A stretch of DNA of 64,000 bases from Yersinia entomophaga (GCF_001656035.1 NZ_CP010029.1:3470074-3534073), one strand, 5' to 3'; counted from the stretch's first letter, positions 9,123-19,266 are shown. Translations and numbers: made by a program. Notes: a model not told the origin generated them from the sequence alone.

Positions 9123-9461
9123 CTACAGCGTCAGGTCTTTAATGGTGGTGGTGGGGCCGTTTTTCGTTACAGAGGCAATGCCATTTTTAGCTGCGGCTTC
9201 AGAACTATAAGATTCGCTGACGCCGATAACTTGATGATTCTTGGCTTTCAGCACAAAGTAAGGTTCATTTTTAACGTTGTGCTTTAATTCGTATTGAGCT
9301 TCCAGGGGAGAATTGCTTTGGACTGATGCGATACCATTTTCAGCGGATGCTTTACTGGCGTACATCTCGCTGGAGAGAATAACTTCATTATTGCCGGCTT
9401 TCAGATTGAAATAATATTGACCGTTCTTCGCTTTTTTAAGCTCATAGTAGCCGATGGCCAT
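9123..9461 (-). CDS. yegP: YegP, DUF1508 tandem-repeat protein
   Basis: 112 residues made of two copies of the approximately 50-residue YegP/DUF1508 repeat (GYYELKKAKNGQYYFNLKA... and YELKHNVKNEPYFVLKAK..., each ending with an ASAENGIASV-type motif). The family forms small beta-rich cytoplasmic proteins; function is unknown. Start ATG 9461 is supported by a strong AGGAG 8 bases upstream. It lies just downstream of baeR on the same strand, as in E. coli, with a 113-base gap, so it may be co-transcribed with the baeSR operon or have its own promoter. Confidence 0.93.
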   Translation of the reverse strand: MAIGYYELKKAKNGQYYFNLKAGNNEVILSSEMYASKASAENGIASVQSNSPLEAQYELKHNVKNEPYFVLKAKNHQVIGVSESYSSEAAAKNGIASVTKNGPTTTIKDLTL

Positions 9462-9574
9462 AGTGTTTCTCCTGTTGGTTGAGTAGTCTCCTAATCAGTG
9501 TAGTCAACGCTATCCATAATGGAGATTCGCGTACCTGACTCAGCCAACATAACGCACCTTTGGCATAAAATACA

Positions 9575-10294
9575 TTAGAGCAAACGACCCATTTCAGCCT
9601 CCCAGCGGTAGCCCATTCCATATACTGCGCGGATAAAGGGCTTTTCTTCATCGAAGGACTCCAGTTTTCGTCGCAGATTTTTAATATGACTGTCGATGGT
9701 ACGATCGGTCACGACCCGGTAGTCGTCATACAGATTATTCAGCAGTTGTTCACGGGAAAATACGTGCCCCGGCTGCATTGCCAGAATCTTGAGTAAACGA
9801 AACTCTGCTGGAGTGAGATCCAGGGTGTGACCCTGATAGCTGGCGTGGAAGCGTGACTCATCAATTTGTAGCGGTGCCATGTCACTGGGCATTTCTCGCG
9901 GGCTATAGCAGCGGCGCAAAATAGTTTTCACCCGAGCCACCACTTCACGCGGGCTATACGGCTTGCAGATATAATCGTCAGCGCCGATTTCCAGCCCGAG
10001 TAAACGATCGATTTCCTCAGTTTTCGCTGTGACCATCACGATAGGTACATCGGAAAAACGACGTATTTCGCGACAGATACTGATACCGTCGCTGCCGGGC
10101 AGCATCAAATCCAACAGGATAATCGCTGGCGGAGCTTGCCGTACCGAGGCGACGACTTCAGCACCATTGGTCACCCATCGGGTCTGGTAACCCGCGGCCT
10201 GTAGATAATCCACCAACAGTTGCCCAAGCTTAGGCTCGTCTTCAACGATCAGTACCGGGCCATGTTGGCCTGGGGCGAAAATAGCTTCATTCAT
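9575..10294 (-). CDS. baeR: BaeR envelope-stress response regulator
   Basis: 239 residues, OmpR/PhoB family. The receiver domain has the acidic pair ED at 18-19, the phospho-acceptor Asp62 (LLDLMLPG) and the conserved TAK. The C-terminal winged helix contains LTPAEFRLL and ...[14 protein letters not shown]. In enterics BaeR, phosphorylated by BaeS, activates mdtABCD, acrD and spy in response to envelope damage, indole and some metals. Its gene follows baeS after 6 bases. ATG 10294 is used, with AGGAAA further upstream. Intact even though the main target operon, mdtABC, is broken in this genome. Confidence 0.96.
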   Translation of the reverse strand: MNEAIFAPGQHGPVLIVEDEPKLGQLLVDYLQAAGYQTRWVTNGAEVVASVRQAPPAIILLDLMLPGSDGISICREIRRFSDVPIVMVTAKTEEIDRLLGLEIGADDYICKPYSPREVVARVKTILRRCYSPREMPSDMAPLQIDESRFHASYQGHTLDLTPAEFRLLKILAMQPGHVFSREQLLNNLYDDYRVVTDRTIDSHIKNLRRKLESFDEEKPFIRAVYGMGYRWEAEMGRLL

Positions 10295-10300
10295 GGATAT

Positions 10301-11680
10301 TTATTTTCCTGGTGAATGTGACAACGGAAAGTCTACCTTAATCAATACGCCGCCCAAAAGTGAATGTTCGGCGGCGATTTTTCCGCCGTGGGCTTCGACG
10401 ATATTATGACAAATGGCCAGACCCAGCCCCGATCCGCCACTCGCTCGGTTACGTGAGGTTTCCGCGCGATAAAAGCGTTCAAAGATCCGCTGTAGCTGTT
10501 CGTCGCTGATACCGGGTTTGCTGTCTTGCCAGCACAGCGTGAGGGCATTGTCATCGAGACTCATGCTGATATTCAGTTGCCCACCGTTGTTGGTATAGAG
10601 CAGGCTGTTTTCCATCAGATTATGGAATAGCTGGGTGAGGCGATCCGGGTCGCCGAATATCATGGCCTGTCCGGGTAAGTGAGTTGTTACCGTCAGCCGT
10701 TTTTCCTCGATGCGACTTCGGAAACTGGCGAGCGCTACCTGCAATAAATGCACCAAATCCAGCTGAGTTTTACGGTAAGCCAGTGCCCCGCGATCGGACA
10801 TGGAAAGCTGATGCAAATCGTTGACTAGTTTGGTTAACATCGCCACTTCGGCTTGCAAGGAACTGAGTGATTCCGGCGTAGGTTGGCGAACGCCGTCCTG
10901 TAAGGCTTCCAGCTCGCCGCGTAGCACGGCCAACGGCGTCCGTAATTCGTGAGAGACGTCGGCCATAAAGTCGCGGCGCATTTGCTCATTTTTTTCCAGC
11001 GAGCTGGCTAACTGATTGAAATCTTGTGCCAGTCTTCCCAGTTCATCGCGGCTACTGACGGCTACTCTGGTGCTGAAATCCCCGGCAGCCAGTCGATGGG
11101 TGCCTTCCACCAAACGTTTTACCGGAGCCAGCATCCCCCGCGAAAGTAGCCAGGTTACGGCGGCGGCTAGCAAAGTGGAGAGGGCGACAATCATCCAACT
11201 GGTACGGCGTTGTTGCAGGTCAAAATTGATATCGGCATCGCGAGTGAGTTTTTCCGAGGGGGTGGCGATCACCCAGCCGACGATCTGATCGTCATATTTT
11301 ATGGGGAGGCGTGAACCCTCTTTAGGCACTGCTCCGGTGTGGCCAACCAACAGCTTAAAGTGACTGTCTACTACCCAAAACTGGGTGCGCCAGCCGCGTG
11401 GCGGAAGATTATGGCTATTATCGCTGTTTTGCTCGAAGGATCGCATGATTTGATACACCACACGATCGTTATTACGCAGGAAATTCCAATTGCCGTAGTG
11501 CTTGTATTGTTCTTCCAATGCGTCACCCAGCATGGCGATACGTTGCTCATTGCTGTGCTTGATATAATCGATAAAACCGCGCTCAAAGCTAGCACGCATT
11601 CCCCAATGCATGGTGATTAACACCAACATACAGGTGGCGAAAATCGCCATAAATAACTTACTGGTAATGCCAATTCTCAT
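10301..11680 (-). CDS. baeS: BaeS sensor histidine kinase
   Basis: 459 residues from ATG 11680, chosen over a longer frame to 11749 because GAGGAC lies 5 bases upstream and the protein then begins MRIGITSKLF like E. coli BaeS. Two membrane segments (about 10-30 and 165-185) frame a periplasmic sensor domain; a HAMP domain follows (PVKRLVEGTHRLAAGDFSTR). The DHp helix has the phospho-accepting His in HELRTPL, and the ATPase domain has the N box (LFHNLMENSLLYTN) and GLGLAICHNIVEAHGG. Partner of BaeR. The start lies 7 bases past the mdtD stop, so mdtD-baeS-baeR is one operon. Confidence 0.95.
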   Translation of the reverse strand: MRIGITSKLFMAIFATCMLVLITMHWGMRASFERGFIDYIKHSNEQRIAMLGDALEEQYKHYGNWNFLRNNDRVVYQIMRSFEQNSDNSHNLPPRGWRTQFWVVDSHFKLLVGHTGAVPKEGSRLPIKYDDQIVGWVIATPSEKLTRDADINFDLQQRRTSWMIVALSTLLAAAVTWLLSRGMLAPVKRLVEGTHRLAAGDFSTRVAVSSRDELGRLAQDFNQLASSLEKNEQMRRDFMADVSHELRTPLAVLRGELEALQDGVRQPTPESLSSLQAEVAMLTKLVNDLHQLSMSDRGALAYRKTQLDLVHLLQVALASFRSRIEEKRLTVTTHLPGQAMIFGDPDRLTQLFHNLMENSLLYTNNGGQLNISMSLDDNALTLCWQDSKPGISDEQLQRIFERFYRAETSRNRASGGSGLGLAICHNIVEAHGGKIAAEHSLLGGVLIKVDFPLSHSPGK

Positions 11681-11687
11681 GCTGTCC

Positions 11688-13115
11688 TCATTTCTGGCCT
11701 GTTGTATCCAGAGTGCGGTTTTTACGAATATCCTGCGGTACTTTGGCAAAGATTAACGCCGGTAAGGCAATGACAATCGCCATGCAGAGATAGCTGTAAA
11801 GGAAGGCGCTGTGGGTCGCCGGTGAGTTAGTGACGACCTGATTGTGGGCAAACATACCGAGAACGATCCCGGCGATGCTAACGCCCATACTCATAGCCAA
11901 CTGCATGACCATGGATAACAGACTGTTTCCACTGCTTGCCAGCCTGTCGGGCAAGTCTTTCAGGGTTAGCGTATTCATAGTAGAAAACCGCAAAGCGTTG
12001 AGCATTCCCTGAAAGAATAAAACCACTGGCAGCAGCCATAGCCAGCCCATCAGAGCGACTAACGGGAAGCTCAGGCTAACCACCGCCAGTAGCAGAGTGG
12101 CACTGACCAATACCTGACGATAGCCGAAGCGGTTAACCACTTGCACGATAATTCGTTTAATTCCCATGCTACCAATAATCATGGGAATCATCATCAGACC
12201 AGCGTGGAACGGAGTAAAACCCAGACCAATCTGTAGGAAAATCGGCGTCATAAAAGGCAGCATTCCACTGCCGATACGCCCCGTCATACTGCCAATTAGC
12301 CCTAAAGTGTAAACTTTATTCTTGAACAATCGCAGCGAGAATAGGGCTGAAGGATTACCTTTGGCGTGCCACCCATAGCCCAGCAGCGCCAGCAGCCCGC
12401 AAATAATTAATCCAACAATGGCGGCGGGGTGCAGGCCAAGTCCTTTATGGCCGTCGAGCGCCAGTGTCAACGTAGCCATACCGACTGCCAACATCAAAAA
12501 ACCGCTGATATCAAACCGGCGAGTTTGCATGGTGTAATTAGGCATTAACATCAGAGTGGCAATGGCGCCTATCAATCCAACCGGCAAATTAATCAGGAAA
12601 ATCCAATGCCAACTGGCGTACTCCACCAGAAAACCGCCGAGCGCTGGCCCCATCAGCGGGCCAACCTGTCCAGGCAGAGTCACAAAGGCCATCGCCGCCA
12701 TATATTGTTCGCGTGGAACGATTTTCATCACGGTTAAACGACCAACTGGCACCATCATCGCGCCGCCGATACCTTGAATGACGCGGGAGAAAACTAGCTC
12801 ATTCAGGGACGCGGATCGAGCGCACATCAGTGAGCCAATGGTGAACAGGATAATCGCGGAGAAAAACACCCACTTCACGCCAACTCGATCCGCCAGCCAG
12901 CCGCTGGCAGGGAGCATAACTGCCACGGTCAGCACATAAGAAACAACCACCGACTGCATACGCAGCGGGTTTTCCCCCAGACTGGCGGCCATTGACGGCA
13001 ACGCAGTGTTGACGATAGTGGTATCCAGCGCCTGCATGAAAAAGCCAAAGGCGACGATCCACAACTGCCAGCGAACCGACGTGGACCGAAGCGGCGTTAG
13101 CGTTTCTGGGGACAT
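11688..13115 (-). CDS. mdtD: MdtD, MFS multidrug/iron-citrate exporter-like protein
   Basis: 475 residues, DHA2-type major facilitator with 14 predicted membrane helices, collinear with E. coli MdtD ([50 protein letters not shown]). E. coli MdtD does not need the MdtABC pump and has been linked to citrate/iron-citrate export. Start ATG 13115 with GAGGA 9 bases upstream is preferred over TTG 13124, which leaves no room for that ribosome site. The start overlaps the last codons of the mdtC remnant (stop 13117-13119), so translation could once have been coupled. The gene itself looks fully intact. Confidence 0.93.
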   Translation of the reverse strand: MSPETLTPLRSTSVRWQLWIVAFGFFMQALDTTIVNTALPSMAASLGENPLRMQSVVVSYVLTVAVMLPASGWLADRVGVKWVFFSAIILFTIGSLMCARSASLNELVFSRVIQGIGGAMMVPVGRLTVMKIVPREQYMAAMAFVTLPGQVGPLMGPALGGFLVEYASWHWIFLINLPVGLIGAIATLMLMPNYTMQTRRFDISGFLMLAVGMATLTLALDGHKGLGLHPAAIVGLIICGLLALLGYGWHAKGNPSALFSLRLFKNKVYTLGLIGSMTGRIGSGMLPFMTPIFLQIGLGFTPFHAGLMMIPMIIGSMGIKRIIVQVVNRFGYRQVLVSATLLLAVVSLSFPLVALMGWLWLLPVVLFFQGMLNALRFSTMNTLTLKDLPDRLASSGNSLLSMVMQLAMSMGVSIAGIVLGMFAHNQVVTNSPATHSAFLYSYLCMAIVIALPALIFAKVPQDIRKNRTLDTTGQK

Positions 13116-13116
13116 A

Positions 13117-13980
13117 TTACTCAATCCTCTGTAGGGGCTGACGGCTAAAACGGCTGCACAGGCGATCGAAACACAGGTAAACCGCCGGTGTAGTATAAAG
13201 CGTCAAAAGTTGGCGCATAATCAGGCCGCTAACGATGCTCATCCCCAAGGAGGGGCGCAGTTTCGCGTCGTCGCCGCAGCCTAGAACCAAGGGCAAGACG
13301 CCAAATAGCGCCATCAGCACGGTCATCATAATCGGGCGGAAACGTAGCAAACTGGCCTGAAAGATAGCCTCTCTGGCATTGAGATTGCCGTTTCGCTGCG
13401 CTGCCAAAGCCAACTCCACCATCATGATGGCGTTATTTTTCACTATGCCAATCAGCAACATAATACCGATCAGGGCTTTCATACTGAAAGGCGCGTCAAG
13501 CACCGCCAAAGCCAACAACGCGCCGACGCCAGCGGAAGGTAACGTGGACAGAATTGTCAGTGGATGGACGTAACTTTCATTTTATCCAGCGAACTGACGT
13601 CCTGCGTATATTGCCGGGCGACTTCCATCACGACTTTGTATTGATTTAACGGCTGATAATGATAAATAGTGGAGATCTGTCGTTGCCCAAAAGCGTTATT
13701 TAGCAATGTATTGGCATCGGAAACGCGGGTGCCCAAGCGCGCCAGCCTTTCACGATCGACAGTCAGCCCCAGCTTGGCACCTTTGTGTTGTTGAGCGGCG
13801 TTAACGTCCGCCAGCTCTGGCGGTTTGGCAAATGCGGCGCGAATTTTGGCTCCCCAGATGCGCCAAGCGCTCAGAACGCCCACCTGTAAAGTGTCGTGGT
13901 TACTGGCGTTAGATTGCCTGCCGCCAATGCGGATATCCTGTGCTGCGGCTAAAAACAGGCTGGCTCCCGGCTCTTTGGTA
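13117..13980 (-). pseudogene. mdtC: mdtC remnant (deleted and frameshifted RND pump subunit)
   Basis: About 865 bases retain two separated pieces of MdtC (about 1025 residues when whole). The first runs from [10 protein letters not shown] through the [10 protein letters not shown] and [13 protein letters not shown] motifs of the periplasmic porter domain to MKVTS near 13560. The second begins at [10 protein letters not shown] near 13555 in another frame and continues to the natural C-terminus (...[12 protein letters not shown]...). Roughly 100 codons are missing between them, and the join is out of frame. The N-terminal about 630 codons are gone. No functional pump subunit can be made. It sits directly ahead of mdtD. 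Confidence 0.9.
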
Positions 13981-14095
13981 CCGCTTGCTTGGCCGCCGGT
14001 GTGAAGTGGCGCCAGACGGTAATGGCGATAATCACGACGGCCACCAGATCTGCCAGAATTACCGAGCGGGAAGTGCGTATAGGTTTGGCATTCAT
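13981..14095 (-). pseudogene. mdtA: mdtA remnant (first ~38 codons only)
   Basis: ATG 14095 opens a signal-anchor-like start ([18 protein letters not shown], then a hydrophobic stretch [11 protein letters not shown] and TPAAKQAV), as in the membrane-fusion subunit MdtA. After about 38 codons the sequence passes, near 13976-13985, directly into the middle of mdtC in a different frame and meets a TAG. The rest of mdtA, all of mdtB and the first two thirds of mdtC, about 6 kb by comparison with E. coli, have been deleted. Identity as mdtA rests on position, start context and TM anchor more than on long similarity. Confidence 0.75.
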
Positions 14096-14423
14096 AGTGG
14101 CGAAGGATTCTCTTTTATGCTTGTGATTTTACGTGGAGACGATCCGTAATAGGCGTTAGCCAGATAACTTATATTTTATTAGTTTAGCTGTCTTTTCACG
14201 GAGAATAATGAAGGAAATATGGAATAGAAAGCTGATTCTTTTCAGTTTTGTCTGGGTAACGTTCTGTTTTGTAAAAAATACGGCATTTTAAAGGATGGCG
14301 GCGCGGAAAAAAGCCATTGTGTCAATGAGTCACGGAAAGGAAGAAGGCTGCGGATAGGTGTCAATGAGGCAGGAAATAACCGTTAGTTAACCGGTGCATC
14401 CTGCCTCAACACATTCACTATTT
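14096..14423. promoter_or_regulatory. Leader of the mdtA remnant-mdtD-baeSR operon, with candidate BaeR box
   Basis: About 330 bases between yegD and the mdtA remnant. On the minus strand, ATTTCCTTCATTATTCTC at 14218-14201 matches the BaeR consensus TTTTTCTCCATDATTGGC at 13 of 18 positions by eye. An AT-rich stretch (TAAAATATAAG) downstream could hold the -10. The operon therefore probably keeps its BaeR-driven promoter even though its first genes are destroyed. The yegD end of the spacer holds a separate hairpin. No small gene seen. Confidence 0.45.
14366..14407 (-). terminator. Inverted repeat downstream of yegD
   Basis: GAGGCAGGA and TCCTGCCTC form a perfect 9-bp stem enclosing 24 bases with a further ACCG/CGGT pairing. 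It begins 17 bases after the yegD stop. No strong U tract, so the terminator role is probable rather than certain. Confidence 0.5.
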
Positions 14424-15776
14424 TTAACGATACAGCGTTTGCGCCCAGCGTGCCAGACCAGCGGTAACGGAGCCAAAATCATTGCCCCCAACCAGCGGAA
14501 TGCCCGGTAACTGTTGCTGTAGTGCGCTGCGTAACAGTGGTGAACGGGCGCTGCCGCCGGTCAGGTAGATCACGTCTGGCTTGACGTTGCTGGTGGACAG
14601 CGCCAGGTTGACTTGTTCCTGAATGCGTTGCAACGGCTGAGTGATGGCATCGGCCAATTGCTGCTGACTGATCATTTGCCCCAACTCAGGTTTGACGAAG
14701 TCCAGCGCCGTGGCGATCTGCTCGTGCTGAGACAGCGCAATTTTGCTCTCTTCTGCCGCTCTTACCAAACGGTAACTCAAACGCTGTTGGTAGACTTTCA
14801 ACAGCATTTCTACCTGTTGCGGGTTAGCCGCATCGCGAATCAAATCACGCAGGAAACGGCCGTTGGCCGTGCTGTAGAAATCGCTCTGCGCCGGAACATC
14901 GTTGGTGGCTACCGCATTCCAGTAAGGCAATGAAGGCATTGCGATGCCTTTTTCGGTTTCGCTACCCATACCAAACAGCGGCATTAACTGTTTAAACGCC
15001 AGCATGATGTCCAGATCGTTACCACCAACTCGACAGCCGCTGTGACCCAGCAGGCTTTGCTGACGATCCGCCATGCCCTGCCAGTTTGGTCCCATCAGTA
15101 ACACCGAACAGTCGGTGGTTCCGCCGCCGATATCGACGACCAGCACGGTTTTTTCTTCGGTCAGCGTCGCCTCAAAGTCCAGACCGGCGGCCACCGGTTC
15201 AAATTGGAAAGCGATATCGCGGAAACCGGCACGCTGTGCGGCGCGCAGTAAAATGCCTTCGGCCTGACGGTTAGCGTCTTCGCCGCCAGAGCCCTGGAAG
15301 TTAACTGGACGGCCAATGACGGTCTGGCTGATTTCGGTTTGTACGGCAGATTCCGCCTGACGTTTGATGTGGAACATCATGGCGCAGACCAGATCTTCAA
15401 ACAGGGCGATTTGCTGAGGTTTTAAACCGGTCGCCCCGAGGAAGGATTTGGGGGATTTAACGAAGTAAACTTCTTCCGGATCTTCGATGTATTGAGCCAG
15501 CGCCGACAGGCCAAAATGCAGGCTGTCCGCATTGACTGGAATATCTTCTTCACGGTTAAAAGCGATGGCCCGCCGTAACAACTGTTGGTTTTCATCGCTG
15601 CCGGTGGGCACCTGCCAGTGACGATGCAGGCATTCACTTACCGCCTCTCGCGTGGGCGCGCATAACATGGAAGGCAAATAAACGTCGTTATTTTCCAATA
15701 CCAGCAGTTCGGGAGCATCGTCCCGCATTATGGCCACAGAACAGTTCGCCGTGCCGTAGTCAAAACCAATGAACAT
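14424..15776 (-). CDS. yegD: YegD, Hsp70-like (DnaK-family) protein
   Basis: 450 residues, equal to E. coli YegD. It has the actin/Hsp70 ATPase core without a full substrate-binding domain: phosphate-1 motif FIGFDYGTANCSVAI at the N-terminus, phosphate-2 VVDIGGGTTDCSV at about 215-227, and adenosine motif YLTGGSARSPLL near the C-terminus. It is thought to be a chaperone-related ATPase; no client or defined role is established. ATG 15776 is the only plausible start (MFIGFD). Single gene bounded by a hairpin downstream. Confidence 0.94.
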   Translation of the reverse strand: MFIGFDYGTANCSVAIMRDDAPELLVLENNDVYLPSMLCAPTREAVSECLHRHWQVPTGSDENQQLLRRAIAFNREEDIPVNADSLHFGLSALAQYIEDPEEVYFVKSPKSFLGATGLKPQQIALFEDLVCAMMFHIKRQAESAVQTEISQTVIGRPVNFQGSGGEDANRQAEGILLRAAQRAGFRDIAFQFEPVAAGLDFEATLTEEKTVLVVDIGGGTTDCSVLLMGPNWQGMADRQQSLLGHSGCRVGGNDLDIMLAFKQLMPLFGMGSETEKGIAMPSLPYWNAVATNDVPAQSDFYSTANGRFLRDLIRDAANPQQVEMLLKVYQQRLSYRLVRAAEESKIALSQHEQIATALDFVKPELGQMISQQQLADAITQPLQRIQEQVNLALSTSNVKPDVIYLTGGSARSPLLRSALQQQLPGIPLVGGNDFGSVTAGLARWAQTLYR

Positions 15777-15918
15777 AATTGCTCCCAGGCCAAATAAAGG
15801 GGGGCGACTTTACCTTAGAGTGCGCAGAGGAGCAATCGACAAATCAGAGTCATTGGCGGGAATAATTCGGGTATCGGTTCAGGTTTTCTCTAAATGACAT
15901 TTTTGAATCTGCCGTAGG

Positions 15919-18900
15919 CTATTTATTGCTTAAATAACCGCAGCCTAAAATATCGGTCAGACGTGCGGTGCGGGCAATACTGTCACCGTCGACCAAATCG
16001 ACGCCAATATGACTAAGTTTATCCAGGATCGCCAACTGATCGGCAGGCCCCGCGAGGGTTTTGACCCCGGCTTGGTGAGCGGCGCCGTTGATAATCGAGA
16101 CCATCACTTCGTCCATTTGATTGGTATGAATATTGGCGATCAGACCGACGTCGAGTTTTAAATAATCCATCTTGAGGTGATTTAACCTACTGAAACCATT
16201 CATGTTGGCTGAAAAATCCGTCAGGATAAGTTTGCCGCCCAGCCTCTGCAGGCGAGTGATAAAATTATCGATAGTGGACGAATGGCGCAGCAGCGTAGAT
16301 TCCTGTATCAACCAATGCAGATCGGAGGCTGGAATGACGGATTGTTGCAGGCTATCCAGCAAAAAGTGGCGAAAGCTTTCTTCCTGTAGCGATTCTTCGG
16401 ATAAAGCCACGGCGACCTTGAGCGCCTTACTTTGAATATTTTCGCCCTGTATACATAACAATTGGTGGCAGATCCATTTATCTACCTCCGGGCGCAGGCC
16501 ATAAAGCAAGGAGGCCGAGAGAAAATCGTCCTGGCTCACGGCCTGTTTGTCATTCGGGATAACCGACGGGACCAGTTGGTAGAAAGCCACGTTATTCGGT
16601 ATGAGCGGCGGAGCGGCGGCGGTAGCCAAAAGCTCTAGCTGATTCTCTTCCAGAATATGCAGAATTTCATCTTTGCTCAGTAGCTCATGCTGGCGTGCCA
16701 ACAGCTGTTTTTGCCGTGGCTGGAAGAGATACACCTGCCCACGACCACTGTGTTTGGCGGTATAGCAGGCAATGTCCGCCTGCTCCATCAGTTCACTACG
16801 CTTGCTGTTTTGACTATTGATTTGGGTTATACCGGCGCTGGCGCCGATACGGTATTGCTTACCTTCCCAGTAGAACGGGTAGTCATTAATCAGCGAAACC
16901 ATTCCCTGCACCACGGTTTTAGCTCTGGTGACGCTGCAGTTTTGCAGTAACAGGCCAAATTCATCGCCGCCAAGACGGGCAACGCAATCGCTAGTACGTA
17001 AATACTTACGCATCAACGCGCTCAATTCTGTTAACAACGCGTCTCCGGCGGCATGTCCGGCTGTATCGTTAACCGCTTTAAAGCGATCCAGATCGAGGAA
17101 GCCTAATGCGTGCTGTTGATTATGTTCGATGCTTTTTTGAATCGCATTTTTCAGCTGATACTCAAAATTCGCGCGGTTAGGCAAGCTGGTCAGATTATCG
17201 TGCGAGGCGCTGTAGCTGAGTTTACGCATCATTTCGCGCGATTCGCTGACGTCCTGGAAGACCATAACGGCACCGACGGTTTCCCCTTCCAAGGTTTTCA
17301 GCGGCGCGACGGAATCCTTAATGTCATAACGTTCGCCGTCCCGATTGTGCAAAATCAGCGAAAGGTTATTTTGCGGCGGTGAAACCCCGTTAAGACAGTA
17401 CCAGACCGGATTTTCCACGTTTAAACCGGTGCTGCTATCGGTTAAGTGAATGATTTGATCGATAGGTTGGCCAAGGGCGATGGTATTGGCCCAGCCGGTC
17501 ATTTTTTCTGCCACCGGGTTCATAAAGGTAATATGCATTTCCCGATCGGTACTGATTACCGCTTCACCGATGGCGTCCAGCGTGATATGCAGGCGTTCCT
17601 TCTCTTCGTGCAGGGCTTCTGTCAGGCTTTTCACTTCGGTTAAGTCCAGCGCAGTGCCGATTAAACGCAAAATATCGCCTCGACTATCGCAAATCATATT
17701 GGCCTGATTACGAATATGGCTGATTTGGCCGCTGCGAGACACAATGCGATATTCCAATCGATAGGGCTGACAGTGAGTCAGCGCCGCGGCAAATTCGCGG
17801 TCAATGCGCGCACGGTCGTCGGGATGGATGCGATCTCGCCATGCCTCTATGCTAGGAATCGTATTCGGCGGCAGATCATACAGTTCGAACATTCGTTTAT
17901 CCCAACTGATGGTGTTCTCTTTCAGGTTCCATTCCCAAATTCCCACTCCACCGGCTTCATTCGCCAGGGTAATGCGTTCCATCAGCCGACGATTGACCAT
18001 TTCGGTTTTTTTCAGGTCATTAATATCTTCAACCTGAGAAATAAAATAGAGCGGACGCTGCTCGTGATCTCGAACCACGCTGACGACCAATAGCGCCCAA
18101 ACCACTTCGCCGTCGCTGCGAATATAGCGTTTCTCCATGGTGTAGCTGGGGATCACGCCGTCAAACAGGTCTTCCAATAGCTTGAGATCGGCGGTGAGAT
18201 CTTCCGGGTAGGTGATTTCCTGAAAGGTTAAATTGAGCAGTTCTCCTTGGCTGTAGCCGAGTAAATTGCACAAGGCTTTGTTGACCTGTATCCATTTACC
18301 TTCCGGCGACACCAGTGCCATACCGATGGCCGAATATTCCATCGCGTTCCGAAAACGGTTTTCGCTCTCGATAATATGATCTTTTTCAGTGCGAAACGCG
18401 TGCATCACCATCGACATCGCGTGTGGCGGCACTAACACCAGTAATAGCGGAATAAACGTAAAAGCCTGAATAAATAGCTGACCGCTCACCTGATTGGTGA
18501 ACAGATTGAAATTAATCATCAGCGCAATCAATACCGCGGTGAGACAGAAGATGATAAATGCTTCCAATCGGGGCAGCCGAATAGCGACCCAAATCAGCGC
18601 CATCACGATGAAAGTAAAGGGGAAGGGTAGGTAAGTCAGCGCCAGATAACAGCAAGTTAAAGATAAAATTAGCATCCAGATCATTTCAAACAGAGTTTGC
18701 GATCGCAGGGATGATCTGAAATAGCCTTGCTGATAAAGCAACCCAACGGGTGCCAACGCCAATATGCCAATGGATTCAGACATAAACCAAAGGGTGAATA
18801 GCTGGCCGAAATCGCGGTGGTCCGGAGCCAGATAAAATGCTGCCGCGAAGCCGCTGAGTATGGGGATCAGCAAAACTGCCGTCAAAACAAATTTAAGCCA

Positions 18901-19266
18901 GCTAAACAGGCTGTGTAGCGGATCTTTCGGCATTAACAGGCGGCGTAGCAGCCAGGCACCGGCGATAGACTCCACCAGATTGATTAGTGTCAAAGGGACA
19001 GAAAACCAGCTAGGGCCGTAGAGCGTGATATTCGCCAGAATAATAGCCACGCCAGCGACAAGCAGTTGCAGCGGCCAATAACGTAACCGCAGATGAAATA
19101 AAGCCACCATCAAAATAGCGGTAGGGAACCACAGCGGCGCGAGGTTACGTGAAGTTTCCGACAGTTGGATGCAAAAAAGCGCGAGCAGGTAAATCAGGCC
19201 GCTGATAAGCGCGATGTTCAGAAGAACATGATATGAATGATTTCGTGCTATCGCTCTGATTCTCAT
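15919..19266 (-). CDS. dgcE: DgcE (YegE) diguanylate cyclase, MASE1-PAS-PAS-PAS-GGDEF-degenerate EAL
   Basis: 1115 residues from ATG 19266 (AAGG 6 bases upstream; a frame to 19305 also exists). About 1-300: eight or more membrane helices of the MASE1 sensor. Then three PAS domains, recognisable by FRNAMEYSAIGMALVSPEG, the HPDDRARIDREF segment and MNPVAEKMTGW. The GGDEF domain has an intact ARLGGDEFGLLL and FLDLDRFKAVND, so cyclic-di-GMP synthesis is expected. The C-terminal EAL-like domain has lost the EAL signature (ELLATAA in its place) and should not hydrolyse cyclic-di-GMP, as in E. coli DgcE, which sits at the top of the cascade controlling CsgD and biofilm. Nothing beside it suggests an operon. 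Confidence 0.94.
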   Translation of the reverse strand: MRIRAIARNHSYHVLLNIALISGLIYLLALFCIQLSETSRNLAPLWFPTAILMVALFHLRLRYWPLQLLVAGVAIILANITLYGPSWFSVPLTLINLVESIAGAWLLRRLLMPKDPLHSLFSWLKFVLTAVLLIPILSGFAAAFYLAPDHRDFGQLFTLWFMSESIGILALAPVGLLYQQGYFRSSLRSQTLFEMIWMLILSLTCCYLALTYLPFPFTFIVMALIWVAIRLPRLEAFIIFCLTAVLIALMINFNLFTNQVSGQLFIQAFTFIPLLLVLVPPHAMSMVMHAFRTEKDHIIESENRFRNAMEYSAIGMALVSPEGKWIQVNKALCNLLGYSQGELLNLTFQEITYPEDLTADLKLLEDLFDGVIPSYTMEKRYIRSDGEVVWALLVVSVVRDHEQRPLYFISQVEDINDLKKTEMVNRRLMERITLANEAGGVGIWEWNLKENTISWDKRMFELYDLPPNTIPSIEAWRDRIHPDDRARIDREFAAALTHCQPYRLEYRIVSRSGQISHIRNQANMICDSRGDILRLIGTALDLTEVKSLTEALHEEKERLHITLDAIGEAVISTDREMHITFMNPVAEKMTGWANTIALGQPIDQIIHLTDSSTGLNVENPVWYCLNGVSPPQNNLSLILHNRDGERYDIKDSVAPLKTLEGETVGAVMVFQDVSESREMMRKLSYSASHDNLTSLPNRANFEYQLKNAIQKSIEHNQQHALGFLDLDRFKAVNDTAGHAAGDALLTELSALMRKYLRTSDCVARLGGDEFGLLLQNCSVTRAKTVVQGMVSLINDYPFYWEGKQYRIGASAGITQINSQNSKRSELMEQADIACYTAKHSGRGQVYLFQPRQKQLLARQHELLSKDEILHILEENQLELLATAAAPPLIPNNVAFYQLVPSVIPNDKQAVSQDDFLSASLLYGLRPEVDKWICHQLLCIQGENIQSKALKVAVALSEESLQEESFRHFLLDSLQQSVIPASDLHWLIQESTLLRHSSTIDNFITRLQRLGGKLILTDFSANMNGFSRLNHLKMDYLKLDVGLIANIHTNQMDEVMVSIINGAAHQAGVKTLAGPADQLAILDKLSHIGVDLVDGDSIARTARLTDILGCGYLSNK

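Noticed and set aside
11681..11749. Longer N-terminus for BaeS (start at 11749)
   Set aside because: It would overlap mdtD by about 60 bases and lacks a ribosome site; ATG 11680 has GAGGAC and gives the conserved N-terminus.
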